Assembly (NCBI GenBank): GCA_020137815.1
Contig: CM035351.1
Location: 1,767,909-1,831,908 of the forward strand
Direction: 5' to 3'
From: Hormiphora californensis
Lineage: Eukaryota > Ctenophora > Tentaculata > Cydippida > Pleurobrachiidae
Length of the DNA stretch: 64,000 nt
The notes under the pieces are model-generated. The model was given only the letters and a program-made list of their open reading frames with translations. It was not told the DNA's origin and did not search any database. This document shows positions 36,401-48,029 of the stretch, piece by piece. The stretch's first letter is position 1, and the number at the start of each line of letters is the position of its first letter. Made by a program: the position numbers and the translations under genes.

Positions 36401-37821
36401 AGTGAACAGCATTTGGTAAGTGGTTTGTTGCACGATGGTTCCATGTGTCAACATGTCACTTGTCTGGTTTCTACAGACATAACACTTTTCCTGATTCCCA
36501 CCTTCATATGCAAACATATCTGATATATATTCAGTACCTAAAGGGCTCTACGACTGTCTATCTCTACTTCTTTCTACTCAGTACTCCATATCATATTGAG
36601 TATCGGCCTGTACCTATTCTTATGATCTTATAATCTATACCAACCTGTAACGTAGATAAGCTCTGAGGTCAGGAGAGATCTCCCATAGTTCTGACATGTA
36701 GTGAGACCCACATTGAGATACCGAGTCTGGCCCGTGCCATCCTTGTACGTCTTGGTGCACACACCACCGACCCTGTTCATGGCTGAAGAAGCCACGTAGG
36801 CCAATCCGAGGACACCGCCACTAAAATCGTAGTTTGTAAAGAGATGGGCCAAACAGTGATCATCCCATTTACCGTAAGCAAAGCTTTTCAGCAGAGCAGA
36901 CACTCCGGGATAATCGTTTTCATTAGTGGGTGTGTGTTTGTAGGAACTGGTGTCATCAGGATAAGATTGGGTCATAATGACCTCAATTTTCTGGATCAGG
37001 AACCCATAATCCTTCCATTCCTCGCCACCATCAGGGTCCATGGACTGTGTCTGGTACATGGGATCCACCTGCTGGATGATACCAATCATGTACTCCACGG
37101 CAGCGGACTCTTGCCCATCATTCACCTCTGAATAGAACTTGTAATCACCGATAAGGGCCAGCCCACACCTGTTCTTCACATCCTCATCGCTAGCCCTCCG
37201 TTTCCTGTAGTGGATATAATCTCCCTGCTGCTGATTGTCCTTCTTAGGGGGGACAGAGAACATGAATTGGTTAGCATCCACCTTCTCGTCAGTATGGGAC
37301 TCGTGCCCACAGAAGTGGCCTCCATCGGATCCGGTGATGTTAAACTTTACATCGGTATGCTTGTAGGATATCATATGGAAATCATGTGGCTCTTTGACAT
37401 GTCGGTGGGATGGCTCGATGTAGTATTTGTCTCCCTCCGCAGTGAGGATGGTTCCAGTAACAACGTTCTCCTTGAGATGGATCAGGACTCTGCTATCGGG
37501 CTCGTTCATCAGCTCACCCTCCAGCCACTCGTTTTTATCGATTGTCACCTTCTTGAGCCCCTCATCAGTCCTATGATGAACCTCAAGATCAGGGTGAAAC
37601 AGGGCAAAATGGGGCCGGAGTGAGGCGTGGAAAACCTTCCCAGGCATCTCGATACGAACGTAGAAAAGTGCAGCTGAGGGACTGGTGGAGTTTGAAACGC
37701 TTCCAATGAAAATATGTTCCTTGGCTAGCTCATCGAAGTCGTGGAGGAACATCCCCAGTTTCTCACGGTAGTCGCCATAACTGGCAACTACCAGTGCGAA
37801 GAGACACAGCAGCGTCTTCAT
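33448..37821 (-). CDS. ADAM17: ADAM17/TACE-type membrane metalloprotease
   Basis: Eight exons (37821-36645, 36318-36158, 35811-35662, 35480-35353, 35195-35060, 34856-34612, 34434-34332, 33522-33448) give 724 residues with every phase consistent. Order: signal peptide MKTLLCLFALVVASYG; prodomain with a possible cysteine switch (HFCGHE, near 170); furin site RKRR at 206-209; metalloprotease domain with HEFGHNWGSSHD (zinc ligands and the following Asp) near 394; disintegrin-like segment (GEECDAGEDTDCC); membrane-proximal Cys-rich part (CKICCQD, CGNGHCYVGVCEIGAQDIQERIW); membrane helix (NNIVFTIIIFTSIFWIPISIFV); short tail. ADAM17 sheds TNF-, EGFR-ligand- and Notch-type substrates. The cytosolic tail is much shorter than in mammals. 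A TTTTAG site lies just before the ATG. Confidence 0.95.
34590..34603. promoter_or_regulatory. RFX X-box-like site in ADAM17 intron 6
   Basis: GTAACCATGGTAAC matches the X-box consensus at all positions, with a weaker neighbour (GTAACCACGGTAAC) 27 bp earlier. It resembles the units of the RAMP4 intron minisatellite, so it may be a seed of similar repeat growth and not a working site. Confidence 0.35.
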
Positions 37822-37997
37822 CTGCCTAAAAGGTTGGTTTATCGGTTTAATTACCTTCATATGCATTGTATCAGCAATAAACATTTAATATACCGCTTTA
37901 TAGCATATTGGTAAGATAATTATCTTAAATTTATCTAAAAACTAATTGATCGTCTGAAGATTGGTTTACCCATGATTCATGGGCCATGAAACGTTCG

Positions 37998-38919
37998 TAA
38001 GGGGAAACTCTAACTGAATGGCATCCCATTAATGGGATCCCATCAACAGTAAAACTCTAACTGATAATGGACCACAGTGATGGTTCTTTCTCTGTATTCT
38101 CTCTGTGTGCGTGCCCGTGCCCGGGCATGCCCTATAGTTCTTTCTCTGTATTCTCTCTGTAGGCAGTACACAGGGACGGCGCTCGTGGGTGTCCGGGTGT
38201 CCGCGGACACCCAGACCAAAAAGACGGAGAGAGAAAAGAAGAAAAAATGGAAAAAAACAAAAAGAATTTGAAAAAAAATCGGTGAAAACTGCGAAAATTT
38301 GGATTTGCGCGCAGCCGGGTGTCCGGAGCTCTGTCGGACACCCAGGTTCACTGCGCGCACCTGTAACGCACGGCAGAGCATAAAGAGGGTTCTTCCGCGC
38401 GCCACAGTGCATTTTGACATGACCAGGGTGTCCGGTTCACCCAGAAAGTTGTGTGCACGCAGATGAGTTTTTTTCTTGTGATCAGAAAACTTTCATCTTT
38501 TTTCCATTTTTCACAAAAGGAGTTCACTGTTCAGAAATGCTTAAAATCGTTTAAAAACGCCTCAAAATGTCCGAAATTTTCGGGGGGCTTCGCCCCCTCA
38601 ACCCCCACCGGGGCTTGCAGCCCCTGGACCCTGCCTGCGGGGGCTCTGCTCCCTACACCCCCGCCGGGGCTGCGCCCCTGGACCCTGCTTGTGGGGGGTG
38701 AAGCCCCCCACACCCCCTGACCGAGGCTACCGCCCCTGGCCCCGGACACCCAGGGACTTGCTGGGCCGAAGGCCCAGCGCCGTCCCTGGCAGTACATAGA
38801 TGTACTGCCTACAGAGAGAATACAGAGAAAGAACCATCACTGTGGTCCATTATCAGTTAGAGTTTTACTGTTGATGGGATCCCATTAATGGGATGCCATT
38901 CAGTTAGAGTTTCCCCTAA
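37998..38919. mobile_element. 916-bp element with about 106-bp inverted repeats and TAA duplication
   Basis: The arm beginning GGGGAAACTCTAACTGAATG at 38001 is matched in inverse by the segment ending at 38916, for roughly 106 bp, and resumes after a short asymmetric insertion (AGGCAGTAC...GGGACGGCGCT). TAA flanks both ends (37998-38000 and 38917-38919). TWA 3-bp duplications are typical of PIF/Harbinger. The interior has a GC-rich array of hairpin-like units (38580-38760) and no transposase. Confidence 0.8.
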
Positions 38920-39321
38920 CACAGAAAATTCGTTTTCTTTGGTTTTCGCGTAAAAACTAATTGAAATCATTTGGTCGAAAAGGTGGCATACTAATCATAT
39001 ATTCCATGACAAGTGGTGTACACTCTACAGCCATTACGGTTTACAAACCCGCAACTGTGGTGTTTTTATTAGTTGATTTTATTTGTTTCGCTCTCTTTAG
39101 CTGAGATAAAGCGCGTTAGCTCAAATCGCTCGAAATGGACTTTAGACTCTACCCAAATAACACACTTGGAACAGTTTAGAAAACTGACTTTGGCTACAGA
39201 CCGGCGACGCGGGATAAGTCTTAAGACTTAAGGCAGAAAAAAGAAAGACAAAATTTGGCAAAAACGACGAAAAAAAGATAATTTTGCCAAAAAAACCCAG
39301 ACCGAAATCGTAGCGCGCGTC

Positions 39322-40250
39322 TACGGTGGCAGATTCCGGCCAAGAGTTTTTTCAATCAAGTGAAATATTTTTGTTTGAAGTTTTATAAAAATTTTATTTC
39401 AAAATAAAAATAAACATGTCGTTAAAATTATTGGCCGGAATCTGCCACGCGAGTGGCAGATCTCGGCCAAAATTCTAAAAAAACCTTGGCCAGAATCTGC
39501 CAACCACGTGGCAGATTCCGGCCAACAAACTAAAACTTACTTATATCAAAGCGAAAACCGCTGTACCCGACTAATTTTGATACGCTGAATCACGTAAGCA
39601 ACTTTTCCAATCCCTCAGAGGTCGGGAAAGTGTCCTAATTGAGCATAATAGGGTCTAATTAACCCCACTTACAACTTTTCACCTGAAAACGATAGACGCT
39701 TATGTGAAGGCACTTTTCCGACTAATTTGATACGCTGAATCACGTAAGCAACTTTTCCAAGCCCTCCGAGGTCGGGAATTTGGCCTAATTAAGTATAATT
39801 AGGTCTAATTGGCCTTAATTTCTCAATTAGGGCACTTTCCCGACCTCGGGGGGGGGGGGGGGGGCTTTGAAAAATAGCTTACGTGATTCAGCTTATCAAA
39901 ATTAGTCGGAAAAGTGCCTTCACATAAGCGTCTATCGTTTCCAGGTGAAAAGTTGTAAGTGGGGTCAATTAGACCCTATTATGCTCAATTAGGACACTTT
40001 CCCGACCTCTGAGGGATTGGAAAAGTTGCTTACGTGATTCAGAGTATCAAAATTAGTCGGGTATAGCGGTTTTCGCTTTGATATAAGTAAGTTTCAGTTT
40101 GTTGGCCGAGATCTGCCACTAGCGTGGCAGATTCCGGCCAATAATTTTAAGGACATGTTTATTTTTATTTTGAAATAAATTTTTTATAAAACTTCAAGCA
40201 AAAACATTTCACTTGACTAAAAAAACACTTGGCCGGAATCTGCCACCGTA
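39322..40250. mobile_element. 929-bp near-perfect palindromic element
   Basis: The left arm from TACGGTGGCAGATTCCGGCC at 39322 is mirrored by the right arm ending GGCCGGAATCTGCCACCGTA at 40250. The arms meet at a G-run near 39855. The GGCAGATTCCGGCC motif recurs several times in each arm (at the tips and about 90 and 180 bp in). CGCGTC flanks both ends and may be a 6-bp target duplication. No coding capacity. The DNA at 38920-39321 and 40251-40819 is AT-rich with no gene. Confidence 0.85.
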
Positions 40251-40819
40251 CGCGTCTTTAATTCAGCAGCGCTTTTTTTAATTTTTTTCGCGCGTTCCAT
40301 TTTGCGCGTAATTTGGCGTCGCAGTTTTGGTTTTCTCATAATTAAACTCGTTCAAAAATAAAAAATAAAAATTTCCGCTTCCTCAAAAATTTCGAAAATC
40401 ATCGCAAGATTTGTGACTCCGCGGTCTTGACTCTTGACTGGCGTCGCGTCGGGCCTGTACTGGCACATAGGCCAAAGTTTGGCCGCCAAAGTTTGGCCGC
40501 CAAACTACTGGTGAATTTCGCTTTTCCTCACCCATTTTTCCGCGACCAATTCCAGTCATAAATCCCACTCCTTTTGGTTGGGGGCCAGTCATCGACGGTC
40601 GCGGCTGAAAGCTGTCAAGCCTCTTTCAAGAGCGAGCGGTAGTTGAGTATCACGATTCGGGATAGTTGGAAAACAGCTTTTTGAGCACAGATTGTGAGCA
40701 GTTGATAGTTGTACTTAAGGGCGGCAGGGTCCATATTTCCTCTAAAACAGAACGATTCTCAGTTCTCTAGCTGCAGAGGGTTAAATTGACCGGTTAATGC
40801 ACTCTAGTTTGAACTCGAA

Positions 40820-42613
40820 ATGGGATGGTTTCTTTTCGCAGTATTTGCTTTCATTGTGTTCTACAATTTACCTACCTTCTTGAACTTTCTATGGAGACAA
40901 AACTTTAAAAAGGTTAGTTGATTTGCTCGGTGGTCACGGCGTGCCCGGGAGTAGTCTAACATATTTTAGATCAAAACTTCCTATTTCGGGTTGTTATAGA
41001 CGTTAGGCATGCTCTTAAAGATAGTAACTTGAGACTTTTTCAGCTGGCAGCTGGTAAAGATCTAACCGTTTTTATTGTTGGTGCTGGATTCAGTGGCATT
41101 GGTCTCGCTCATACATTTAAGGAGCTTGGTATAAAGTATGTAGAAAGGATACATGGATTTCATCTTGAAATAGTTATCCACCGGTATTATAACGCAATAA
41201 ATCCACAGGTATTATATTGTCGAAAAGAGGGATGAGGTCGGTGGTACCTGGTTTGATAACCATTATCCCGGTGTTGGGTGTGATGTAAAGAGTCATCTTT
41301 ACAGCTTCTCTCGACTCCTAAACCCCAACTGGTCCCAAGCGTACAGCGAAGGTCCTGAGATTCTGGAATATCTGAAAGGACTAGCTAAGCCCATTAGAGA
41401 TAACATCAAGTTTAGTACAACGGTAGTGAGTGCTACGTGGAAGGAAGATCTGAACAAGTGGGAGATTTATCTCGATGACGGATCACGTGTATTTGCTGAT
41501 GTCATAGTTAGTGGCGCTGGACTTTTAAACAAACCGAAATATGCAAAGTTTCTGGATGCAGAGAAATTTAAGGGGGTCACATTTCATACTAACCGGTGGA
41601 ATCACGATTGTGATTTGAAGGGGAAGAAAGTTGGAATAATTGGTACGGGGGCGACCGCTGTCCAGGCAATTCCACGTGTCGCTGGGATGGAAGTTGAGAA
41701 ATTAGTTGTCTTCCAGAGGTCCCCATCGTGGATTCCAGATCGCCAGAACTACCACTATCCAACATGGGCTAAAGCAATGTTTAGGTGGTGTCCAATGGTC
41801 ATGACGCTATATCGATATTACATTTTCCTTTTTGGGGAACTGGCATTCTTCATGATATTCAAACTGCCATCTTCAACTCCGATTCTTGGTAAAATTCACA
41901 CCTTCGTGGCTTGGCTTGTACACAGGAATGTAACCAAACACACCATGTCCGTTGTTAAAGATCCTGAGACCGCTAAGAAGTTACTACCTGACTTTCCCAT
42001 GGGGTGTAAACGGATAACTCCATCAGACAGTTACCTACAGGCTTATAACAGGGAGAATGTGGTGTTGGAAACTGACAAGATAGAGCGGTTTGTGGAGGGT
42101 GGGATAAAAACAGTATCTGGCACCCAACACGATATGGATGTGATTGTGTATGCTACTGGATTTGATTTGGTTGGTAGTGTGAACTCTTTTGAGATCAAGG
42201 GGAAAGGAGGGAGGAGTCTGGCTGAGGATCACGGTAGTGCACCTCGAGGATTCTACAGTATGACCCATCACCTTTCACCCAACTTCTTCACTATGGGTGG
42301 CCCTGGCACTGTCATTGGACACAACTCTGTTGTGTTCATGGGTGAGTGTATGATGTCCTACATTCTTGGAGCACTGGAGGAAATACTAAAACGGGGAGCA
42401 AAGTCTGTGTGTCTGAAGGAGAGTTCAATGTTGGAGTACACTGATTGGACCCAGAGGACCATGAAGAACAAGGTATTTGAGGGGGTCAGGTTTTGTAGCA
42501 GCTGGTACAGGAATGAGGATGGTATCAACTGGACATTCTGGCCTACCCATCTTATTAGCTTCTGGTGGAATACACGGAGGTTTGATTGCGACAATTACGA
42601 TTTTACTTACTGA
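40820..42613 (+). CDS. Baeyer-Villiger-type flavin monooxygenase
   Basis: Exons 40820-40912, 41044-41135 and 41209-42613 give 529 residues. An N-terminal hydrophobic helix (MGWFLFAVFAFIVFYNL) suggests membrane anchoring. The first Rossmann motif is VGAGFSG (about 43-49, FAD). EVGGTWFDNHYPGVGCDV is the typical FAD/substrate segment. FKGVTFHTNRWN near 182 matches the fingerprint FxGxxxHxxxW(P/D), with Asn at the last place. GTGATA near 207 is the NADP Rossmann motif, and VIVYATGF is the late ATG motif. Such enzymes insert oxygen into ketones or oxidise N/S centres. Most family members are bacterial or fungal, so an ancient lateral origin is possible, but the gene now has two introns and sits between ordinary animal genes. 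Confidence 0.88.
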
Positions 42614-42890
42614 CTTGGTTACATCTGTAGCTATTGATCTTTAACATAATAATACAAATTTTTAGAATTCTCTCTACTTAGTAAGTACTTAGTATTGCAT
42701 GGTCATAGAGCTAGAGTCGGGTTGAATAATTGTAATGCGTTTTTAAATGTTTTTGATATGGTTTTTAGTTTAGATTTGATGACAGAATTGTGTTAATTTT
42801 TAAATGTTTCGGATTCTTTCTTATAACATGCTGTATTTTATTCTTGACAAACATCACAATGTAACTATCAAATATTTTTATAGCGACATA

Positions 42891-45180
42891 ATGTCTAAAA
42901 AAGATAAAGGATTCACGACGTTGGAAAATATTTCTTATGAAAATGGTGCTGATGGCCTGAGTGAGGTAAGGCACTGACCACCTAAACACTAAATCACCCT
43001 CCCTCTTTCTAAATATGGCTCATTACCCCATATTTTAGCATGACATCATATAATAAAACTTCCCTAATCTATGATCGTTCTCAGGTTATTGCCAAGTTGA
43101 TAGCACCCCCTGGTGGCCCGTCTGACCATGTTAACGAGGGGATTGGTAAGGGGAAGGGAGCCAAGCCAAATAATGATTTTTGTAGTTATTGCCGGGAGGG
43201 AGGAGGGTTGGTTAAAAAGGTGGCCCCCAAAATTTTGGGGGGAAATAAACCAAACAACCCCCCTGGGAAAGTTTTAAAAAATCCAAAAAAAACAAAAATT
43301 TTTTTTTTTAAAAAACCCCCTCCCCCTTTTGGCCCCCGGCCAAAAAAACCCCCCGGGGGAAGGGTTAAAAAAGGGAAAAAACCCCAAACCCCCAAAAGGG
43401 CCCCCGGTCCCCCGTTCAATCCCTTTTTTTTTTATCAGCAATTGGGGAAATGGAAAACCAAGGCCCCGGGAAAAAAAAGGGGGGGGGGGGGGGGAAAAAA
43501 AACCCCGGGGGCCTTTTTTTTTCCCAAATTTTTTAAAAAAAAAAAAAGGGGGGGGCCCCCCCCCAAAAAAAACCCCCCCCAAAAAAGGGGGGGAAAAGGG
43601 GAAAATTCCCCCTCCCCCTTTCCCCCCCCTTTTTTTCCCCCCCAAAAAAAAACCCCCCCCAAAAAAATTTTTTTAAAAAAAGGGAAGGGGGGAAGAGAAA
43701 GGAAAAAAAAATAAGGGAAGGAAAAAGGGGGGAAAAGGGAGGGAAGGAGGAAAGGGGAAAAACGTTTAATTAGAAAGATAAAAATAAGGAAAATCTTGTT
43801 TAATATTAATTATATTTTCCTTCCCCCCCCTCTTAAACTCCAGTGCTTTCCCCTTTTTTACCAGTTTCCCCAAGGAAAAAATACAGGAATTTAAACCCGG
43901 TTAAAAGGACGTAATAAAAAAAAAAAAATTTGGGAAATTTTTCCCTTAGACGGGGGAAATGGAAAAAGATGAAAAATGTTTTTGTTTTTTATCGCTACTG
44001 AAACCCGGGGGTTTTCCCAATTTTCCCCCGGTTTTTTCCCTTTTTTTCCCCTTTTTTCCCCCCCCCTCCCTTTTTCCCCTTTTTTTCCCCCTTTTTTTTT
44101 TTTTTTCTTCCCCCTTTATTCCTTTTCTTTTTTTTCCCCTTTTTTTTTTTAGAATTTTGTGTTTATGGATTAAATTGCCCAACCCAAAAAAAACCCCCCG
44201 GAAGGGGGGCCAGGGAAGGGAGGGGAAAGGGGAAAAACGAAAAGAGGGGGGAGAGAGAAAAAAAAAGGGGGGAGAAAAGGGGGGGGAGGGAGAGGGGGGG
44301 GAAAAAAAAAAAGGGGGGGTTTTTTTCCCAATTTGTTTCAAAAAAATTTTTTTTTTTTCTCACTCTCTCTCTCTTCTTCCTCTCTTTCATCTCTAGTGCA
44401 AGGGTGGATGGATTAACTTGCTAACAAACAAACTGACATAGAACACCACACTGTGAATGTGGGGGTTGACCAGGGAGAGATGGAGTGAGAGAGTGAGAAA
44501 CAGAGAGATAGAGAGAGGGCGAGAGAGAAAGAACATTCGAGAGTACACGCGATGTATATTTCTCCCGCCGTGTGCAGTGGAGAAGGTTGGCGGGCCGACA
44601 AGGAAACACACGCTATGTGTATTCTCTCTCTATCTTTATCACTCTCTCTCTCTCTCTATCTCTCTATCTTTATTTCTCTTTCTTTATTTCTCTCCTTCCC
44701 CACTTTATTTCTATCCCTATCTTTTTTCTCTATCCTTCTCTTTTCCTCCCTTTAACATTATCTCTCTGTACTGTAATGTATTCTGTCTGTTTCAATGTGT
44801 ATACTGCGGTGAAGGGAGCGGCCTTGCGTGGGTCTCTCTTCTCTCTATCTCTCTATATATTATTTCTCTCTCTCTCGTTCATTTTGCTCACTCTTTACTT
44901 TTCTATCTTTCTCACGTCTTCACACATCATTTTGTCTCTCCTACATACTCGCTCCCTTTCGATTTATGGATCTGCGCCCCTAACTTGATTTAGCGTGGAG
45001 GGAGGGGAGAGGGAGAGAGGGAGTCAGTTCTACACTCACATTTTCTTCCCTTCCAGCTACCCTCTCTCCCTCCCTCCCTTAGCAGAGTCGTGTGTAATAA
45101 AGTGTGTAGAACATTCTTTACTTCAGCCTCACAATATTTCGTATGAGCATGGGATCACACGACACCCACACACACACACA

Positions 45181-45249
<69 letters not shown>

Positions 45250-45467
45250 CCCCTCTCTCTATCATTCTATCTTTCTTCTCTCTTCTGTCCCCAAGCAGCA
45301 GGATTATGAGACATGTTTACGTTTTACCGCCCAGCCAAGAACATATATTGTCAGTAAATTTTGCAGGTGGCGCATTGCAAGGTTAGCGTTGTTAGCGTCG
45401 AGTGTGTGCGCGCTCTAGATCACTTCGCTCCACAGCAGTAGACCTCGTCCAGAGACCGGGCACACAC

Positions 45468-45562
<95 letters not shown>

Positions 45563-48029
45563 CTACATACCTCTAGCACCTCTTTGACGCCCCTCCCCTC
45601 CCTCACAGAATGCTGATAATGTGTACCTAAGTAAAGCCGTGTATGATATTGGACCTGTACCTACACCCTACGAGCTACCCTCTGACCTTCACCCAACGTC
45701 TGATCTTCCTGGAAATACAGGTATTATCATCTTGGAATAGTTCGAGACTCTTATTGGAATTGTCATACTACATGACTGTAATGTCTCGGTTCGGTTCGGA
45801 GAGGGTAGTCTTTTGTGAGACAATATTGCACACTGTCCCATTTTATCGCCCTCACTACTTCACATACTCCCATCTCTCAGAACTGCAATCTCGGAAAAGG
45901 CGGAATCTAAACCCTACAACATACGAGCAGAGCAAACGGAAATTCAACTCATCCTACCCCTTTGATCTACACCATTTCACCCCAACCGCGGTGTGCTATA
46001 AATGTGATAAGAGTGATAGGGGTAATAAACCCCTAATATTTTGTGGATACTGTCCGCTGGCATTTCACCTCGACTGTATCTTCCCTCCCCTTCCGTTCCG
46101 GCCGTCAGGACTGTGGATGTGCCCCCTGCACCCTCAATACAGCACAGACCGTAAGTGTGTGTCCTTCCAGGGTCCACAATGTGATTTCTGGGTGGCATCT
46201 GATGAGGGAATGGGTTGTCCTTAATGTAATGCCTGCTCTTGGGGTAGCTCGAGAATATTCTAGAACATTCTTAACCTCTTTATTCCACCCTTCAGGTTTC
46301 CATTCCCTCCGGCTGAGTGAGCGGATTAAGGCTCATGAGAGAATGTTAGAAGCGGTCAATGAACATGACGTGAGGGAGAAGTTCCTTAAAAAGTCTCGAG
46401 ATAACCAGGCTTCTCTGGAGGGGGTGCAGCGGATAACAAGTGTAAGTGAGATCTGTACAACTAAGAAATACGACTAAGTACAAGAAATACGACTAAGAAA
46501 TACGACATTTTACTTTTCCAGATACTCCAGTTTTCCTACATCTCTAATTTAACTCTTATCCAGATACCAGAAGCGATACACCAATACTACGAACTGGGTC
46601 TCCTGTATTGTAGAACCAAGGCCCGGGCTCCCAAATCACTGAAAACTCTATCGGCTGAGAAGGTAGCAGCTGGGATGGCGGCACGAGACACTGAGTCATG
46701 TCATCGTACCACCACCACTAAGGACTGTAAACACCCCTTACAAGGTAACTGCAACTCAGTTCCTGCAACTGACACAACTCTCTTCCAGCCCAAATATCCT
46801 GCAACTGACAACTCTCTTCCAGACCAAATATCCTGCAGATATATTTCCCCGTGTCCCTAACACAGCTCTCTTCTATCCCAGGCCCAGATATACTGAAGGG
46901 AATGTCAGACGAGGCAGTTCGGAAACTAGCAATCCAGTTCTTGAGTGGAGGAAAGAAACCTGTTAATGGGGTCGTAAAACTAAACACCAAAACCTTCCCC
47001 GTACCTCACCCACTAAAAGGACCGGTCAAGAAAAAAGGTAATAGGAACATCTAGGGACGTGTTGTTGTTATGTTGTTCCTATTTTCTAATCTCTCTCTGC
47101 CCTAGACTCCGCCCAGTGCCCCTAACCTGCTCCTTCTCTCCCCCGGAAACTAACCTGTCTCTCCTTGTCAGGAAACTGCCTGTCCCTAACCTGTCCCTCC
47201 TTATCAGGAAACTACCTGCCCCTAACGCCCATCTCTCTCCTTATCAGGAAACTACCTGCCCCTAACCTGTCTCTCCTTATCAGGAAACTGCCTAACCCCT
47301 CTCTATATCCTTATCAGGAAACTACCTGCCCCTAACCCCCCCTCTCTCTCTCCTTATCAGGAAACTACCTGCCCCTGGAGCATATTGTTCCACATTCCTT
47401 CCTGGTAGAGGGAGAAACAAGGCATCCCATCAAGAGAAACTCCTTCACCATCGGGACAGGTATGTACTAGAACCATCCAGAGTTAGTAGAAGATGGAATA
47501 TATATTTGGACCAGAACCATCCAGAATTAGATAAAATTTGTTGAGTTTTAACCCTCCTTTACATGAGACAGGGTCGAACAAGGCAAGATAAGATATATAT
47601 TTTCACCTAACTTCGCCCAATGTATGACGTACTGTATTTCTCACGCCCTCCCTCTCCTCAGATAAGCGTGCTAATCTGTGTCTGGAAGAAGATTGTGAGG
47701 CCATCTCATTCCGTCACTGCTGTATATCATTTGACAAAGTAACGGGTGTGCACGAGTTGTTAAACTACAGCGAGTACGGTGTGACAGTCAATGAGATCTT
47801 GTACGGATGTCACAGTGGTTCAGTGGTGCGGTGTCCCCGGTGTTCACCCCAGTCCTCTCTTCATGGCTGGGAGGGTCCCTGTCAACTGGCCAATGGTGCA
47901 ACCATCCGCATCGGATGTCACTCTTTCTCCTTTGAGACGAACCCAGACTTTTTGTTGAGCCCTGATAGTTGTGTGGCGGTGGACAGGGCATGTCAAAGCA
48001 AACGGAACAGTCTTGATTTTATGACATAG
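42891..48029 (+). CDS. PHF12: PHD finger protein 12 homolog, with a damaged first PHD exon
   Basis: Exons found: 42891-42965, 43085 to about 43200 (then unreadable), 45609-45720, 45881-46150, 46296-46441, 46564-46744, 46882-47037, 47361-47459 and 47662-48029. The start MSKKDKGFTTLENISYENGA leads to GLSEVIAKLIAPP. PHD1 begins FCSYCREGGG and then loses its cysteines in the abnormal tract. PHD2 is complete (VCYKCDKSDRGNKPLIFCGY, CPLAFHLDCIFPPL, WMCPLH). The end is an FHA-like domain with NSFTIGTG, ELLNYSEYGVTVNEILYGC and GWEGPCQLANGATIRIGCHS, all diagnostic of PHF12. PHF12 recruits the Sin3-HDAC complex to chromatin. Exons joining PHD1 to 45609 are not recovered. AATAAA is at 48502. TTTATAG lies 8 nt before the ATG. 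Confidence 0.85.
43200..44350. other. Probable low-quality tract of homopolymer blocks
   Basis: For about 1.1 kb the sequence becomes runs of the same base 3-12 long (AAAA, CCCC, GGGG, TTTT in series), unlike anything else in the window. It begins inside the PHD1 exon of PHF12, where homology to the domain fades gradually, and ends at a CT-rich microsatellite. Open frames inside it encode only Pro/Gly/Lys/Phe strings. I read it as miscalled bases or a poor consensus and do not treat it as a gene or repeat. Confidence 0.75.
45171..45270. repeat. (CA)n/(CT)n microsatellite in a PHF12 intron
   Basis: A short ACACAC run is followed by about 70 bp of CT dinucleotide. Further CT-rich stretches occur at 44620-44720. 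This intronic DNA (44351-45608) has no other support for coding. Confidence 0.95.
45471..45560. repeat. (CA)n microsatellite, about 90 bp
   Basis: Pure CA dinucleotide repeat, ending about 50 bp before PHF12 exon 45609-45720. Confidence 0.98.
47158..47385 (+). repeat. Minisatellite built from a PHF12 splice acceptor and exon start
   Basis: Six units contain CTCCTTATCAGGAAACTACC followed by TGCCCCTAAC or a close variant (starts near 47162, 47198, 47238, 47272, 47312 and 47351). The last unit is the real junction: TCCTTATCAG|GAAACTACCTGCCCCTGGAG of the exon at 47361. Each earlier unit repeats the pyrimidine tract, the CAG acceptor and the first 15-17 exon bases, so it could act as a decoy acceptor. 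Confidence 0.9.

Noticed and set aside
37210-37623. 137-codon plus-strand frame
   Set aside because: Antisense to the ADAM17 first exon, whose homology is unambiguous.
43040-43714. Pro/Gly/Lys-rich 224-codon frame and several overlapping frames on both strands
   Set aside because: Only its first 50 or so codons are real (PHF12 exon). The rest is homopolymer-block sequence of doubtful quality.
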